Positions 51,651 to 63,224 of a stretch of DNA of 64,000 nucleotides are shown here, piece after piece. The DNA is from Talinum fruticosum. Taxonomy: Eukaryota > Streptophyta > Magnoliopsida > Caryophyllales > Talinaceae. Position 1 is the stretch's first letter, and each line of letters opens with the position of its first letter. The position numbers and the translations under genes are program-made. The notes beneath the pieces were generated by a model. The model saw only the letters and a program-made list of their open reading frames with translations, was not told where the DNA came from and made no database searches. The stretch spans positions 682,001 through 746,000 of the forward strand of contig JAITYX010000032.1 in NCBI GenBank assembly GCA_021018815.1. Reading direction: 5' to 3'.

Positions 51651-51801
51651 CTAAACTATATGTATGGATATGATAATACGGATCTATGAATGCGTGAAAG
51701 TATGGTATAATTTGTATCCGATGGTAGAGAGACAGAGAGAGAGAGTAAGTTTACACGAGATCCAGCGAGTGTGAATTTGAGTACGAAGCAAGACAGTTGA
51801 G

Positions 51802-51838
<37 letters not shown>

Positions 51839-51946
51839 GTGGGGCAGATGGAGAGAGGAAAAGGAGGAAGGGGCAATTAATGGCGTGTTAATGAGGCAGT
51901 GTCGTTGTATCTGAGTTAGTGCACCCTTCATTGATTTTATTTCTTC

Positions 51947-51978
<32 letters not shown>

Positions 51979-52301
51979 TCTGTGAGTGTAGTACTGTAGC
52001 ATAGAGGGGAGGGGTCCCCAGTACAGCTATCGCTGAAGCTGAAACTCAACTCGTCCCCACCTTTTTACTCTACTCCCCACTCTCCAGCTAAACCCCTCTT
52101 TCATTTGCCCTCCTCATAACTCATTCATGGCTTCTCTCTTCAATTTTGCAAAGGCCCTCTATTCAATCCTCACCTGTTCCTTTGATACCCATCTCTTTTA
52201 ATGCTTTCTAAACTTCCCAATTCTTCTGATTTTCCTCCTATCCGCTATATTCCTTGTGTTTTCCCTTCCTCTATCTTGCTGGGAGTGGCGATAGAGCAGG
52301 A
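51650..52301 (+). promoter_or_regulatory. Promoter and leader of the GPI-anchored protein gene
   Basis: Contains (GA)n at 51799-51838 and (CT)n at 51949-51972, then a C/T-rich leader. No convincing TATA box is visible near the CT tract, consistent with a Y-patch or TATA-less promoter. Two upstream ORFs (separate entry) occupy 52127-52305. Confidence 0.5.
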
Positions 52302-52305
52302 ATGA
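52127..52305 (+). other. Two chained upstream ORFs leading into the main start codon
   Basis: uORF1 is 52127-52201 (24 codons, MASLFNFAKALYS...) and its TAA overlaps the ATG of uORF2 as TAATG at 52199-52203. uORF2 is 52201-52305 (34 codons, MLSKLPNSSD...) and its TGA overlaps the main ATG as ATGA at 52302-52305. The geometry would favour termination-reinitiation if the leader starts upstream of 52127. The mRNA start is not known from sequence. Confidence 0.5.
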
Positions 52306-55300
52306 GAGGGGGATTGTCCACCAAACTCATGAAGCTTCAATTTTTAAGCTCAATTCTCTTATTATTTTGTAAGTTTTTTAACCTTTTTTGCTCGATTGGT
52401 ACTTTTCTTTTTAGGCTTGTTTGAGCTTGATCTTTGATCTTTTGCCATCTGGGTCTTCTTGAAATTGGGCCTTCTAGTGTTCAATTTGTTGTGTTTACTT
52501 AGATTTCTCTGCTGTTTTGTGCCTTTTGTGAAATGGGCATTCACCAATAAGGTTTATTGGAGTAGTGTGTGCTTTGAATCCTCTGATTTTGGGGTAGGTT
52601 TTGTTTTTCTAGGTTTAATTCCTAATGTACTGAAGTTTGTTTTTGTGAATTGGGGAAAAGGTGCTTCCTTTAGGTTCAGTGGAGTGTGTGTATGTGTATA
52701 TATGTGTATGTATATATGCATTGCCCATATCATTTTTGTCTATAAGTAAGCTTAGTTGCCTTTTCTTTTTATTTAACTACTTCAACTTGTCTTGTCTTAT
52801 CTGATTTCTTCTCTGTAGCTGTTACTGGCATTGTTGGATTTGCTATTGTTGTCTTTTTATTATAGCTGCCTTTTGGTTCCTTTGGATGCTTTGGCTGATA
52901 CCAGGTCTTTTTCAGCTTCAGGAGATACTGATGTTATTAAGGTCAAAAGAATGTGACTTTAGACCATAAGTTTTGTAGGATACAAAAGCTGAGACCTTTT
53001 ATTCTACCAGATCCTATGAGTGATTGGCATTTTCATACACCTTATTATGTTAAGAGAACGAGGCATTCAATTTTTGATGAATCAAGCTTACATTGATGCG
53101 TCATTGATTCAAATCTTGTAAAGAAATGCCATGTATAAACTTTTGGAGAAATTACCTTTACTAGTGATTGAGTCTTAGCTGAACTTATCTTTCATCAGTT
53201 AATAAACAAAGCTAGAACCATCTGTTAAGAACTTCAAATAATTGGATAAGACCATGACTGCATTGATCCAAGTATTTGTGTGAGGCCCCATATGAAGGAA
53301 AAAGTATTTCATGCCCCAATGTGATGAGGATAAAGTAAAAGACATATGAATTTAGTTCAAAGAGTTTTGACTGTTTCTTATAGAGTGATTGATAAGTTTG
53401 TGACTCGAACACAGGTCCTGTCCTTGTGTTGAGTTGCATATGTTGATGTTTGTTAGTTGGGTATTAGAATGCCGTTTTTCTGTATTTGACTACACTTGGG
53501 TCTATAAAACCGTTTAATTAATGAAGGATGTTGTATCCTGTTCCTGTATTCGAGGGAATTTGGGGCTTTGTATGAAACCCAGATAATTTAGAGGACCATG
53601 TTCTATCAAGCCTGCATAGTCTAACACGCTCTTTTTGTCCAGATGTCAATGAATTTCAATGCAGCCATTTCAATTATTTCAAAGAATCCATCCCAATGGA
53701 TGGAGGAGGAATTCCGTTCATTCCCATGTCCCCGAAAGGATCTCCTCAACCCTTTCTTCCTTCTTTAGCACCTTCACCTTTGACTCCATTTACAAATTTT
53801 ACTGTTCCTAAATTGTCAGGTAAATATTTTGGCCTACTGCCTTTGCTTACTTCAAGTGGTTAAAATTAGAATTTTCTACTGACTTGTGCACTGCTTCTTG
53901 TAGGAGTATGTCCTTTTAACTTCACTGGTGCTGAAACTGTAATGAGCATAACATCGACTGATTGCTTGTCCTCTTTTGCACCATATTTGGCTAATGTAGT
54001 ATGTTGCCCTCAATTGCGAGCCACCTTGGTTATCCTTGTTGGTCAATCCAGTAAAGACACCGCCATGCTTGCCTTGAATGAGACCCTTGCGAAACCATGC
54101 CTATCTGATGTGGAGCAAGTATTAGTGAGTCGAGGAGCAAATGATAATCTTCGAGAAATATGCAAGGTCCACGCTTCTAATCTCACCCAGGGATCTTGTC
54201 CTGTCATAGATGTCAACGAGTTTGAGATGACTGTGGATACCGCAAAGCTTCTAGCAGCTTGCGAAAAGATTGATCCTGTAAATGAATGCTGTACCCAAAC
54301 TTGTCAGAATGCTATATCAGAAGCTGCTCAAAAATTGCTTCCAAAGATGAGGATCTTGTGAATGTCCCTCAGCTTTCAATCGCTGTTGAAGATTGTAAGA
54401 ATATTGTTTTGCGATGGTTGGCTAGTAAGCTTGATGCTTCCCGTGCAAAGGAAGTTCTAAGAGGGTTGTCAAATTGCAATATCAACAAAGGTAAGGAGTC
54501 AACCAATTTCATTTCTTATTTTAGTATTCACAGATTTTGAAAAACTTTTGCATGAAGTTTCCATATGGTTTATAGTAGCATGACCTAACTTCTGGTTCAT
54601 ATTTCTTCGGAAATAGTACGGATGTAGGGAACTATGGTAGATGAAATATATCATGGAAAAGAATTTAATATTGAGGGGAAAGATTATTGACTGTTATAAA
54701 TGAAAGCTTCCTCAAAGTTTTGATGTCCATCATAATGATGGAACTTTGGTTGCAAAATCGTGCACATGAAAGTGGATGGTGGTCGGACAGCCAATTCTCA
54801 GGAATTATAAACTATAAACGCTTGTACTTGGAAGCTCTACTTTCTGATGAAAATAACTTGCCCTGTCCAGTTCCATTTTGATAAAATGTGGGCTGAGGTA
54901 GCCTTGTCCACTTTTGGGACACCTGAAGGAATAATTATTAGAGTAACCTTTTCAACTTTGGATGACCGTGAACTACAACAAATTGTCTCAATGGACTGTG
55001 ATTGCCCCCCACCCTCCCACCCAAAAAAAAAAAAAAAACCCAAATAATGAAGTTGTAGGGAAGCAAATTGTCCAACATGAGCAGTATCGCAAAGATTTAT
55101 TTTCGGAGTATGTTTTTGTGCGTTTAACCCCCCGCCCCTGGCACACCCACCAAGGTCGATTGTTTTGGAAGGCTGTAGCGGGCCCAATATGTTCATAAGT
55201 TTGTGGAGAGAGTACGTTACCATTTGTAGCCCTACCTCAGGTTGGCCGTCAATCAAATGCAGTGAAAGCTAAGTCTATCTTTGTGTGGTTCCTCATAGAT

Positions 55301-58300
55301 AGTCAATGGCTTTCTTCTGTATAGAACAGATGTTTTGCATTAGCAAAAATTAAATAGGAGAAGGGAAAAAAAAACAAATTCCATTCAAGAGGTACTATAC
55401 TTGTAACCACAAATAAACTAGCATAGTGTTGGTTGTAGTGGCCTCACCCCGGTAAAGAGGAGAATATAAGTTCGAACCCCTGTGGCTCAAAAGAGATTAC
55501 ACCCTTACTCAAATAAATAAATAAAAAAATCGGTGGGCCCCATTTGCCAATATGTATATAACTATTGATCACGGCCCTAAGCTGTAATATGATTTTCTGA
55601 GGTAAGATTGAGCTACCTGATGCCATCCTCTTCCCCCATGCACCTCCAGTAGTCCTACGACCTATGTTTTCTCCCTCCCTCCTTGGACCACTAGCTGGAC
55701 TCTTAGATGTAGAAAATATTCACTCTATAGAGCACCCATGTCACCACCTTTTTTCTCTATTGCCCCCTATGCCCCGACCATCTTCAGCCTTGCCAATGGT
55801 TGGGTTTTTTTTTTTTTTTGGCTCTCATTCCCTACATTTCCCAACCACCTCATTTCCCTCGTCAATCTGTACTTCCTATGTCCTCACCCCTGTTCATCCC
55901 ATCGAAACCCTCATACGTTTCAAGTGTTTTTTTTTGAGGGGGGTGGGGGCAAGGGTGGAGGGGAGAGTGGTAGGCATGGACCTCAGTTTATGCTTCGTTT
56001 AAAGTGCCAAAAGTGAGTTACACAGTCAATAATTAATATTAATTGATGATACCTGTTTATTTGCTATTGTTGGTTGTGTGAATGATCCTGTGTTTTCTCG
56101 TGTAGTGTGTCCTTTGTCCTTCCCTGACACAAGACATGTCGTGACGGAGTGTGCAAATGTGATAAGTAATAAAACAGCATGCTGCCGTGCGATGGAGAAG
56201 TATGTCAGTCACTTGCAAAACCAGAGCTTTACCACCAACTTCCAAGCTCTGAATTGTGCCGCTGCCCTTGGTATGAAGTTGCAAAGGCACAATGTAACCA
56301 CAAATGTCTACAACCTTTGTCATGTTAGCCTCAAGCAATTCTCTGTCGAAGGTAGGTTTTTCTTACAACACTTAATCCTATTTTCACATGTTCGTGATTC
56401 ATATTATGTCAAAATTGAATATTTCTTTTTTGACTGATATTCGGTAGAAAAGGTGCTGATAGTCATCTGTCTTTTTTCCTTTGGTTTATTTCATTGTCCG
56501 GCTGTTCTGTGACGAATCAATTGATGATTGGCAATTGCATCAGCTGGAACTCAAGGTAAATGCTTAACCTATGAACTTGTCAATAACATGGTCTTCTATG
56601 ACTTCATTTTATCTCTCCTCTTTTTAGTTTTGATCTTATTGTTCACGTTGAATTTTTCATGTTGTATTGTGCATGTTACTATGTTGCATGCGTATGTTCT
56701 TGAAATTTCCCATGGGATGATCGCATTTATTATCTGAAAATGCCCCTTTCTGGGTAGGGAAAGATAATTTCCTTGAAGATGAAGAAAATTTATGTGTGAG
56801 AGAATATGCTATTCTGTGAAAGGGAATACAAATTTTTGTTCGCCCAAAAAAGACAGAAAATAGAGCTAGAGCCTTTCGGTCCCTTAGACATGAGGACGAG
56901 TCCAAGGATTCAAAATATGGTTCTGGTCGCTATTTCGGTTTTGGTCGCAGTATTGCTGTCTTATGCGGCAATTGCATAATGTATCGTGGTTGTTGTGGGG
57001 TGAAAACGCAGGTCTCTCAACTTCAAAACCTCTCTGATGTGACCATTCCATTGTGGACTGGTCACATTTTGAATTTATGGAAAACAATAAACCAAATACG
57101 GGTCCTATGGGTTTTTGAGAGGTCCAGTTATATGCTGGCTTACCCTCAACAAATAGATGGCTTGATCCTTCAATCCATCTATATATGAGAGAATTATTTT
57201 GTGGAACGCATTTTCCACGTATATCCTCGAAGAATTTACTTGGTGATGGAGCAATTCTGTGGACTTTAAGAGATGGGCACCCCCCGGCCAAACAAAAAAA
57301 TGACTCAAGAAATTCATAAATGTATTGAATATGCTGGGCAATTCAACCTCAAACCTGCCTTATAAAAAAACTCCCTCAAACCGGGAGATGGAGCACCGGG
57401 ATGATCTGAGCTAGTGGCTGGGGGTTCGTCTTATATGATTACAATAATTCAGGGCTGCAATAGAAGTTCTTCCTGTATGTAATTGAAATGTTTTGTGCGT
57501 GTGTTGTGTGTCATTTAACAACTATGTTTTCTTTTGATGCTAAATTTGTGTTGTGACTAGCATTATGCTACCTTAATCGTGATCTTTGGAAACATCATCT
57601 TTAGAATTAAGTCCGAGTTTCCTGCTTTCTATATTTTTTGGTTCAGAGTCTGGATGTCTTCTACAAAGCCTGCCTTCGGATGTGATATTTGACCAGACTT
57701 CGGGGATAACCTTTCTTTGTGATCTCAACGATAACATTCCAGCTCCTTGGCCTTCTGCACTTCAGCTACCAGCTTCATCTTGCAATAAAAGTATGCATTA
57801 TCTGCTCTTGATCTTTCACCACGAGCGATTGAGCGCTATTTTCTGCTGTTCTTGGCAGATAATCTCATGTAACTTGCCATCAATTGGTCTCTAACGTGCA
57901 TTTCTTGGTCTTATTAATTGCAGCTGTTAACATTCCTGCTCTTCCTGCAGCAGCTTCTGGGCAAAATGGTAAGCCTGCGTTTATGACGGTCATGGAGAGT
58001 TTTCATGTATGTGTTTATGCATAGGTTGGATATGAGTTAACCTGGACCTGGTTTGCACAATCTGAAAGTGAGATCCTGCCCTAAATTTGAGGGTGTGGTA
58101 ATAATAACCGAAATTCAGGTTATGGTTTAGCACTTTGAAAATCAAACCTTAAATACACCCAACCCATATTTATCAAAACTTGAAATACTACTCACCACGG
58201 TTCTCCCTGCCCGCCCGTTTTGCCAAGTTTGGATGTGAGTATGGGTGCAAATTCATTATGGTGTATGTGTATGCATCATATTATATCTGGGTGTTTGAAT

Positions 58301-58625
58301 ATGGGGTGCAGTTACCTGGGATTGGAATCAACTATGCTACCTGGTATCGAAGACCGGTTATGTGTCCGAGTATCAGGCTTGGCTGTTTCTGGGGATATTT
58401 ACTAGTTTTTAGCGTAATTTAAAGTGTCTCTGAGGATATTTACTAGCTGTTTCTGGGGATATTTACACAAGCTTACCCCCTAGTATGAACCACGAATTGC
58501 GAAACAACTAGGCTAAATTTCCAGTATATCTGATTTCTCTGATTTGTGTGTTTTCAGGTCTGTACATCAAGCACCATACATATTATTTTCTCATCCTTCT
58601 CTCAGTGTTTCTGCTCCTTCGCTGA
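52302..58625 (+). CDS. GPI-anchored protein similar to Arabidopsis At1g61900, with a 12-nt microexon and one frameshift
   Basis: Exons: 52302-52368, 53643-53819, 53904-54490, 56106-56351, 56544-56555, 57647-57790, 57924-57968 and 58558-58625 (TGA); about 448 aa after correction. Residues 1-22 (MRGGLSTKLMKLQFLSSILL) form a signal peptide; the last about 14 residues (YFLILLSVFLLLR) are a GPI-attachment hydrophobic tail. Between them are Cys-rich blocks: GVCPFNFTGAETV, VCCPQLRATL, ECCTQTCQNAI, RWLASKLD, VCPLSFPD, CCRAMEKYVSHLQ, SGCLLQSLPSDVIFD and DLNDNIPAPWPS. The arrangement matches the uncharacterised GPI protein At1g61900; the protein acts at the outer plasma-membrane face, function unknown. 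The 12-nt exon encodes A-G-T-Q and is needed to keep frame. In exon 3 the frame stops at 54358; one extra A in the AAAAA run at 54330-54334 gives AAQKIASKDEDL and restores it. Confidence 0.87.
55430..55530 (+). mobile_element. tRNA-derived SINE candidate in an intron
   Basis: TTGTAGTGGCCTCACCCCGG (A-box-like) and AAGTTCGAACCCC (perfect GTTCGAACC B-box core) are about 40 bp apart, followed by an A-rich tail (AAATAAATAAATAAAAAAAT). It lies in the 1.6-kb intron 54491-56105. Confidence 0.5.
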
Positions 58626-58949
58626 GCACCAAAGATAAATTATTTGTTGTACATGGGAAGAAGAAAACTCAGGATGACATGGAATCGAGGAATCGTGCCT
58701 TGCCAAATCTCGTCACTATAGTGAACCTGAAAGATCAGGCATATAGGGCCAGCATCCTGCATTAACCAGAGTTACAAGAAGGAGAAGGAGAAGTGGATCG
58801 TCTCATTTTAGAAATTTGTTCGAAATAGTCTTCTTCGATAAAAGTTTTTGTATAGATAGTTGAGATAAATACTGTGTAAGAACATTCGTGTTGTAAACAT
58901 TATATTCACTCGTAAAGATATTATGACATGTAAATTTGGCACTCTTGGT

Positions 58950-59125
58950 GATAGGCAACCTACGATCATAGATCTAGCTCGTTAGATAATCAGGAACACT
59001 CGTTGCTCTTGCAGTTTGTGTATTGAAGGCCTAGCTCGTCAGATTATCAGGAACGCATGAACAGCTCGTTGCTTGTGCAGCTTGTGTATCGAAGGAAGGC
59101 TCGTTACTCTTGCAGTATGAAATCG
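58950..59125 (+). repeat. Short degenerate tandem repeat downstream of the GPI gene
   Basis: CTAGCTCGT(T/C)AGAT.ATCAGGAAC occurs near 58974 and 59031, and CTCGTT(G/A)CTCTTGCAG-type segments occur three times (near 58999, 59060 and 59098), each followed by a TTGTGTATYGAAGG-like string. Units are about 57-68 bp. Confidence 0.7.
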
Positions 59126-59415
59126 GAGTCTAGGGATCTCCTTGTAACTTACAGGAAGTGCCTGTTGCTCTTTTGTATCTCTTAAACCGTTCCTAACTAT
59201 CATTGTGACCCTAAAAAGTACTACGGTCTACAAATAATTGGGAGTATATCAGTAAACATATTTATGTGACTGTGACTTATATTTTATTTAAATGGTCACA
59301 AGACTTTCTATCAAAAAGGGGAAAAACAAAGGGTCATAAAGCTCTTGATATGAAATGAGTTTAACTATGGTTAGAATTGAATGTCTTTTATTGCTCATGA
59401 CCATATCATATAATA

Positions 59416-59660
59416 CTCCTTCCGATTTAGTGTGACTGTCCAAACAGACTTTTTTTTTTGCCAATTTTAATGAATTTTGATTATAAAAATAGAATCAATT
59501 CAACATTTTGATGAATTGTGACCAAAAGTATTACTTCTAAAGTTTATATAATACTTTTTAATGACATAATTTTTATTTAATTTGTGAAAAATAATGATTA
59601 AAATTAATTTTGTTAAATATAAAAAGTCAAACTATAATAGTCATAGACAAACGGAAAATC
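59416..59660. mobile_element. Stowaway-like MITE
   Basis: The left end TACTCCTTCCGATTTAGTGTG resembles Stowaway ends. The right end TAGACAAACGGAAAATCTA is its imperfect inverse, bordered by TA. The interior is A+T-rich with CCAAAAGTATTACTTCTAAAG, which recurs alone near 60387. Confidence 0.55.
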
Positions 59661-60862
59661 TAATATATCACATCTATCTAATATTTATCTAATCTAATAT
59701 ACATTGTCAAGTGTTTTTTGGTGCATAATTTTAGGTATTTAATTATTGATGCATGAAAGCAAAATAATATGATTCATTTCTCTTTCCATGCAATGTAAAT
59801 ATATATAAAAGGCACTGGTAATTTTCTCATGCATATAATTATCTTTAGCTGCCTCTTGCATGAATTATACAATTGGCTCATCAGGGTATTGCAGTACTAG
59901 TATATACAAATGGATAGTGAATCGAATTATTCATCAATTACTTATTGACTGTCATGACAAGTGAACGCCACTTCGACATTCAAAGTAGTTTGACGATAAG
60001 TCGAAAAAAGTTGAGGAAAATCTTCCTCGAAGTGCGTAAAGAGGGTTTTTATTGGAATTTATGAGTTTTTTACAGAAAAGAAAAAGGATTTATCTATAGG
60101 TAAAGAGAATACGTTGATTTGCCAAAAGTGATATATTTCTTGAAAATTGTGATGTTATGAGGTTTGTGCAAAAGTTTAGTGGATATTTATACAAGAAATA
60201 AATGATGAGTAAAATAGTCTTTTATCATAATGAGGTAGGAAATCATAACCCTAATAGGCTTGGGCTCTACTTAGCCTCATATAAATAAGGGATTAGACTA
60301 ATGTTATGTTGATCTCGCTGATTAGGAGAGTTGATGTGGGACATGGCAGATGAACTGATAATTCCTGAAAAATTGTCACATCAGTTACCAAAAGTATTAC
60401 TTCTAAAGTTTATATCCCTTTCAATGACATAATTTTTTGCATGAGATTGGTACGTTTTTTCGTTCTTTTTGCATTTGTCTATTTTTTCTAATATGATTTA
60501 CAAAATACTATTAAATTAAGATATTTTTAGAATTTAATAACCGAACTATGGCGGGTTTCAAAATTAATAATTCAAATTTTAATTTAAAAAATTGTTAACA
60601 ATTTTTTAAATTTAAATTATTAATTTTCAAACCTACCAAAATTTCGATTAATAAATTTAAAAAATTCTTAAATTAAGGCTATATGTGAGAGTGAATTAGA
60701 CATTTATATATAGGATATTGCAACACTATACAAATGGATAATGAATCAAATTATTCATCAATTACTCCTAAAAGTGACCATATGAAACACGGTTTTGTCA
60801 CCATAACTAGTGTACAGGGAATAACGAATAATAAAATGATTCATTGATTAGTACCTATTATT

Positions 60863-61038
60863 ATAACAAGTGAAAATGTCGCATACGATATTTTTTTTTG
60901 AGATAGGGGCCCAAAAGGTCATCCTACTTATTCTAAATAAAACATTGTAACAAGTGAAAATATCGCGCACGACATTTTCTTAAGATAGGGACCCAGAAGG
61001 CCGTCCCGCTTATCTAAATAAAAAATTATAGCAAGTGA
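60863..61038 (+). repeat. Tandem duplication, ~83-bp unit
   Basis: TAACAAGTGAAAAT(G/A)TCGC starts at 60863 and 60948, with a third partial start at 61029. Each unit also holds GATAGGG(G/A)CCCA(A/G)AAGG and TTATTCTAAATAAAA-like strings. The copies are about 85% alike by eye. Confidence 0.75.
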
Positions 61039-61143
61039 TAATAGCCTAGTGCCTACCACCATTACGCTTCATCTGATCCTAAACCCACCCTGTGGTTCAG
61101 TCGAGCTACCTACTATAGTCAAGTAATATGATTAAACCAGCAA

Positions 61144-63212
61144 CTAATTTTGGCCTTTGAGAAATGGGCTCATTTGCCCATAATACTCATGATGCTCCGA
61201 CGAGTTAAACCCTGGAATCATGTTCAGACCCGACTGTTGACCCGCCAAAATACGGTCTGGGGAGATAAAGGAAGGCGGATTGGGGTACTGATCTGCCAAA
61301 ACATGGTTAGGGAAGACATCAGGATGATTACCTTGTTGTACACCCGTCGAAGTATAACCTGAAATGGCATCCGCATCCGACTGCAAACCCAAACCCGAAT
61401 TAAAGTCGTGTTGTTGTATACCCATGGGAGTGTAACATAGAATGGTATTATTAGAGCCATGTTGTACACCTGTGGAAGTATAATATGGAATGGTATTCTC
61501 ATCCAAGTGAGAACTTGAACCCGAACCCGGATTAAGGTTGTGTTGTTGTATACCCGTGGGAGTGTAACTTGGAATGGTATTCGCATGCAATTGCAAACCC
61601 GAACTCGTATTAAGGCGCTGTTGTACACCTGTCGAAGTATAATATGGAATGGTATTCTCATCCAAGTGAGAACTTGAACATGAGCCCATACCAAGGCCAT
61701 CTTGTATACCCATCGGAGTACAATTTGCGAAGTTTTTCTCCTCCCGCTGCAGACACGAATCTGAGAAGGTATTCGCATCCAACTGCGAACCAATTACAGC
61801 ATGCTCACGTTGTATAGTCGTCGAAGCATAACTTGAAATGGTATTCGCAGGAGCATAACTTGAAATGGTATTCACGTCCAACTGCGAAGCCATTAAAGCA
61901 CGGTCATGTTGTGCGCCCGTGAAAGTATAATCTGCAACGACATTCGTATTTGACCGCAAATTCGTTGAAGCATCGGCCGGCGGGAGAAGGAGTGCCCCTG
62001 TTGAAGTCCAGTTTGGCGGGACAAGGCCCTGTCGGACAAGATCGGCCATAGAGTCATCATCGATTTTAGAAGCATTTATGACACCTCGGCGAAAGAGATC
62101 GGCCAGGGATTCACTATCCACTTTCTTGATGTCGTGGATGCTCGACCTCCTTCGAGCCTTGGGGCCGGATTCGAGTCGGTTATAGAACTTCTGGGCATGG
62201 CTGGCAACCTGAGTTGGGCTTCTTGTCGTCACGAAATTCCTTGATATGCTTTTCCAATCTCCCTTTCCGTACTTTTCCAGCCCTAATATAAGCAACCTGC
62301 AAAATTATGTATAAAGGCTATGGATTACAGTCTAATCGATAAATGACTTGTTTTCCAAAAAATAAATTCTAATTATGTTGCTGTAAATTATACTCCTTCA
62401 TCGATCATCGATCATCTCACATATATATATATTGTCAAATACTACTAGGAACATGCAAAATTAAGCATAGAATGCGATTGTTTAATAAAATTATTTTTCG
62501 ACCGACAAAAACCACAAAAATTAGTGGAAATTTAGTTTTACATATGAAACAAATTGAGTATAAACATCCATGAAATTTAACGAGCATCAATTATTTCAGA
62601 AATTAAGTTTAAATTGTAAAAGAAAATACTATACTTGTGTTCATCTTCAGTCCATTTAGCCCCTTTCTTTCTCTCTATGAAACCTTCTCCTCCTCCTCTT
62701 CCTCCTTCTGCAGTTGGTGTTGATGAAGTCGAACTGTTTAAATTCTCTGCTTCTTCTTCTTCTTCCTCGAATACCTCATTGAACGCATTAGGGTTCTGGG
62801 CCAAGCCCCAGTCATGGCACCAACCATCATCATCACGATCGTCACTCGGGATCAGAACTTGTCCTGCCCCGATCAAGTCGACCGGTGTATTGTAGTGTTC
62901 CTCAGCTTCAGCGGCCGTCCTTCCGCCGCTGAGTATCCTCCGCTGGTTCGACTCGTCCCATTGTGAACTCTCAATGATCGGCCCCTCAAACTCTTTATCC
63001 TGTGCAAACCATACAGCATTATCAACGGGGTTGGGATTGGAACCAGGATTAGGATTAGGATTAGGATGATGATGATGATAGGGATTAACGGCATTGGGAT
63101 CAGGATTATGATAAAAACTAGGGTTCAAGGAAGAAGTTGTAGATAAGAGTTGAGGATTTTGCTTCGGTTCTTGTTGATTTGGATGCGATGATGATGATGG
63201 AAAATTTGCCAT
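61144..63212 (-). CDS. MYB-related transcription factor, DIVARICATA-like with SHAQKF motif
   Basis: Two exons, 63212-62635 and 62296-61144 (TAG), 576 aa, frame intact. Residues ~66-122 are a degenerate first MYB/SANT repeat ([32 protein letters not shown]), recognisable from DIVARICATA-type proteins. Residues ~184-236 form the second repeat, [30 protein letters not shown] and the [12 protein letters not shown] motif (SHAQKF in place of the usual SHAQKYF). The intron splits this repeat after EDEHK, a conserved position in the family. An acidic Glu tract lies at ~148-155. The last 250 residues are low-complexity and contain a minisatellite (separate entry). It is expected to be a nuclear DNA-binding protein recognising TATCC/GATAAG-type sites (family knowledge). 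A TATAAATATT box lies near 63293-63300, about 85 bp before the ATG. Confidence 0.88.
61330..61950 (-). repeat. In-frame coding minisatellite in the MYB gene
   Basis: On the top strand TTGTA(C/T)ACCC(G/A)T-type anchors recur at about 61334, 61415, 61475, 61547, 61621, 61702 and (diverged) 61811, so units are about 60-84 bp and always multiples of three apart. The peptide repeat is x-N-T-I-P-x-Y-T-x-T/M-G-x-Q with a variable spacer ([17 protein letters not shown] occurs twice). A shorter GCATAACTTGAAATGGTATTC duplication occurs at 61827 and 61852. Confidence 0.85.
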
Positions 63213-63224
63213 CGTAATTAGTCA

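Larger units (their letters stand above)
58626..61143. other. Intergenic between GPI-protein and MYB genes
   Basis: No gene. Besides the repeats listed separately, an open frame at 58544-58765 is the last GPI exon read in another frame. The two genes converge here. Confidence 0.5.

Noticed and set aside
54840..55260. Open frames on both strands in the GPI-gene intron
   Set aside because: They overlap poly-A and dispersed-repeat sequence between exons 3 and 4 and have no motif.
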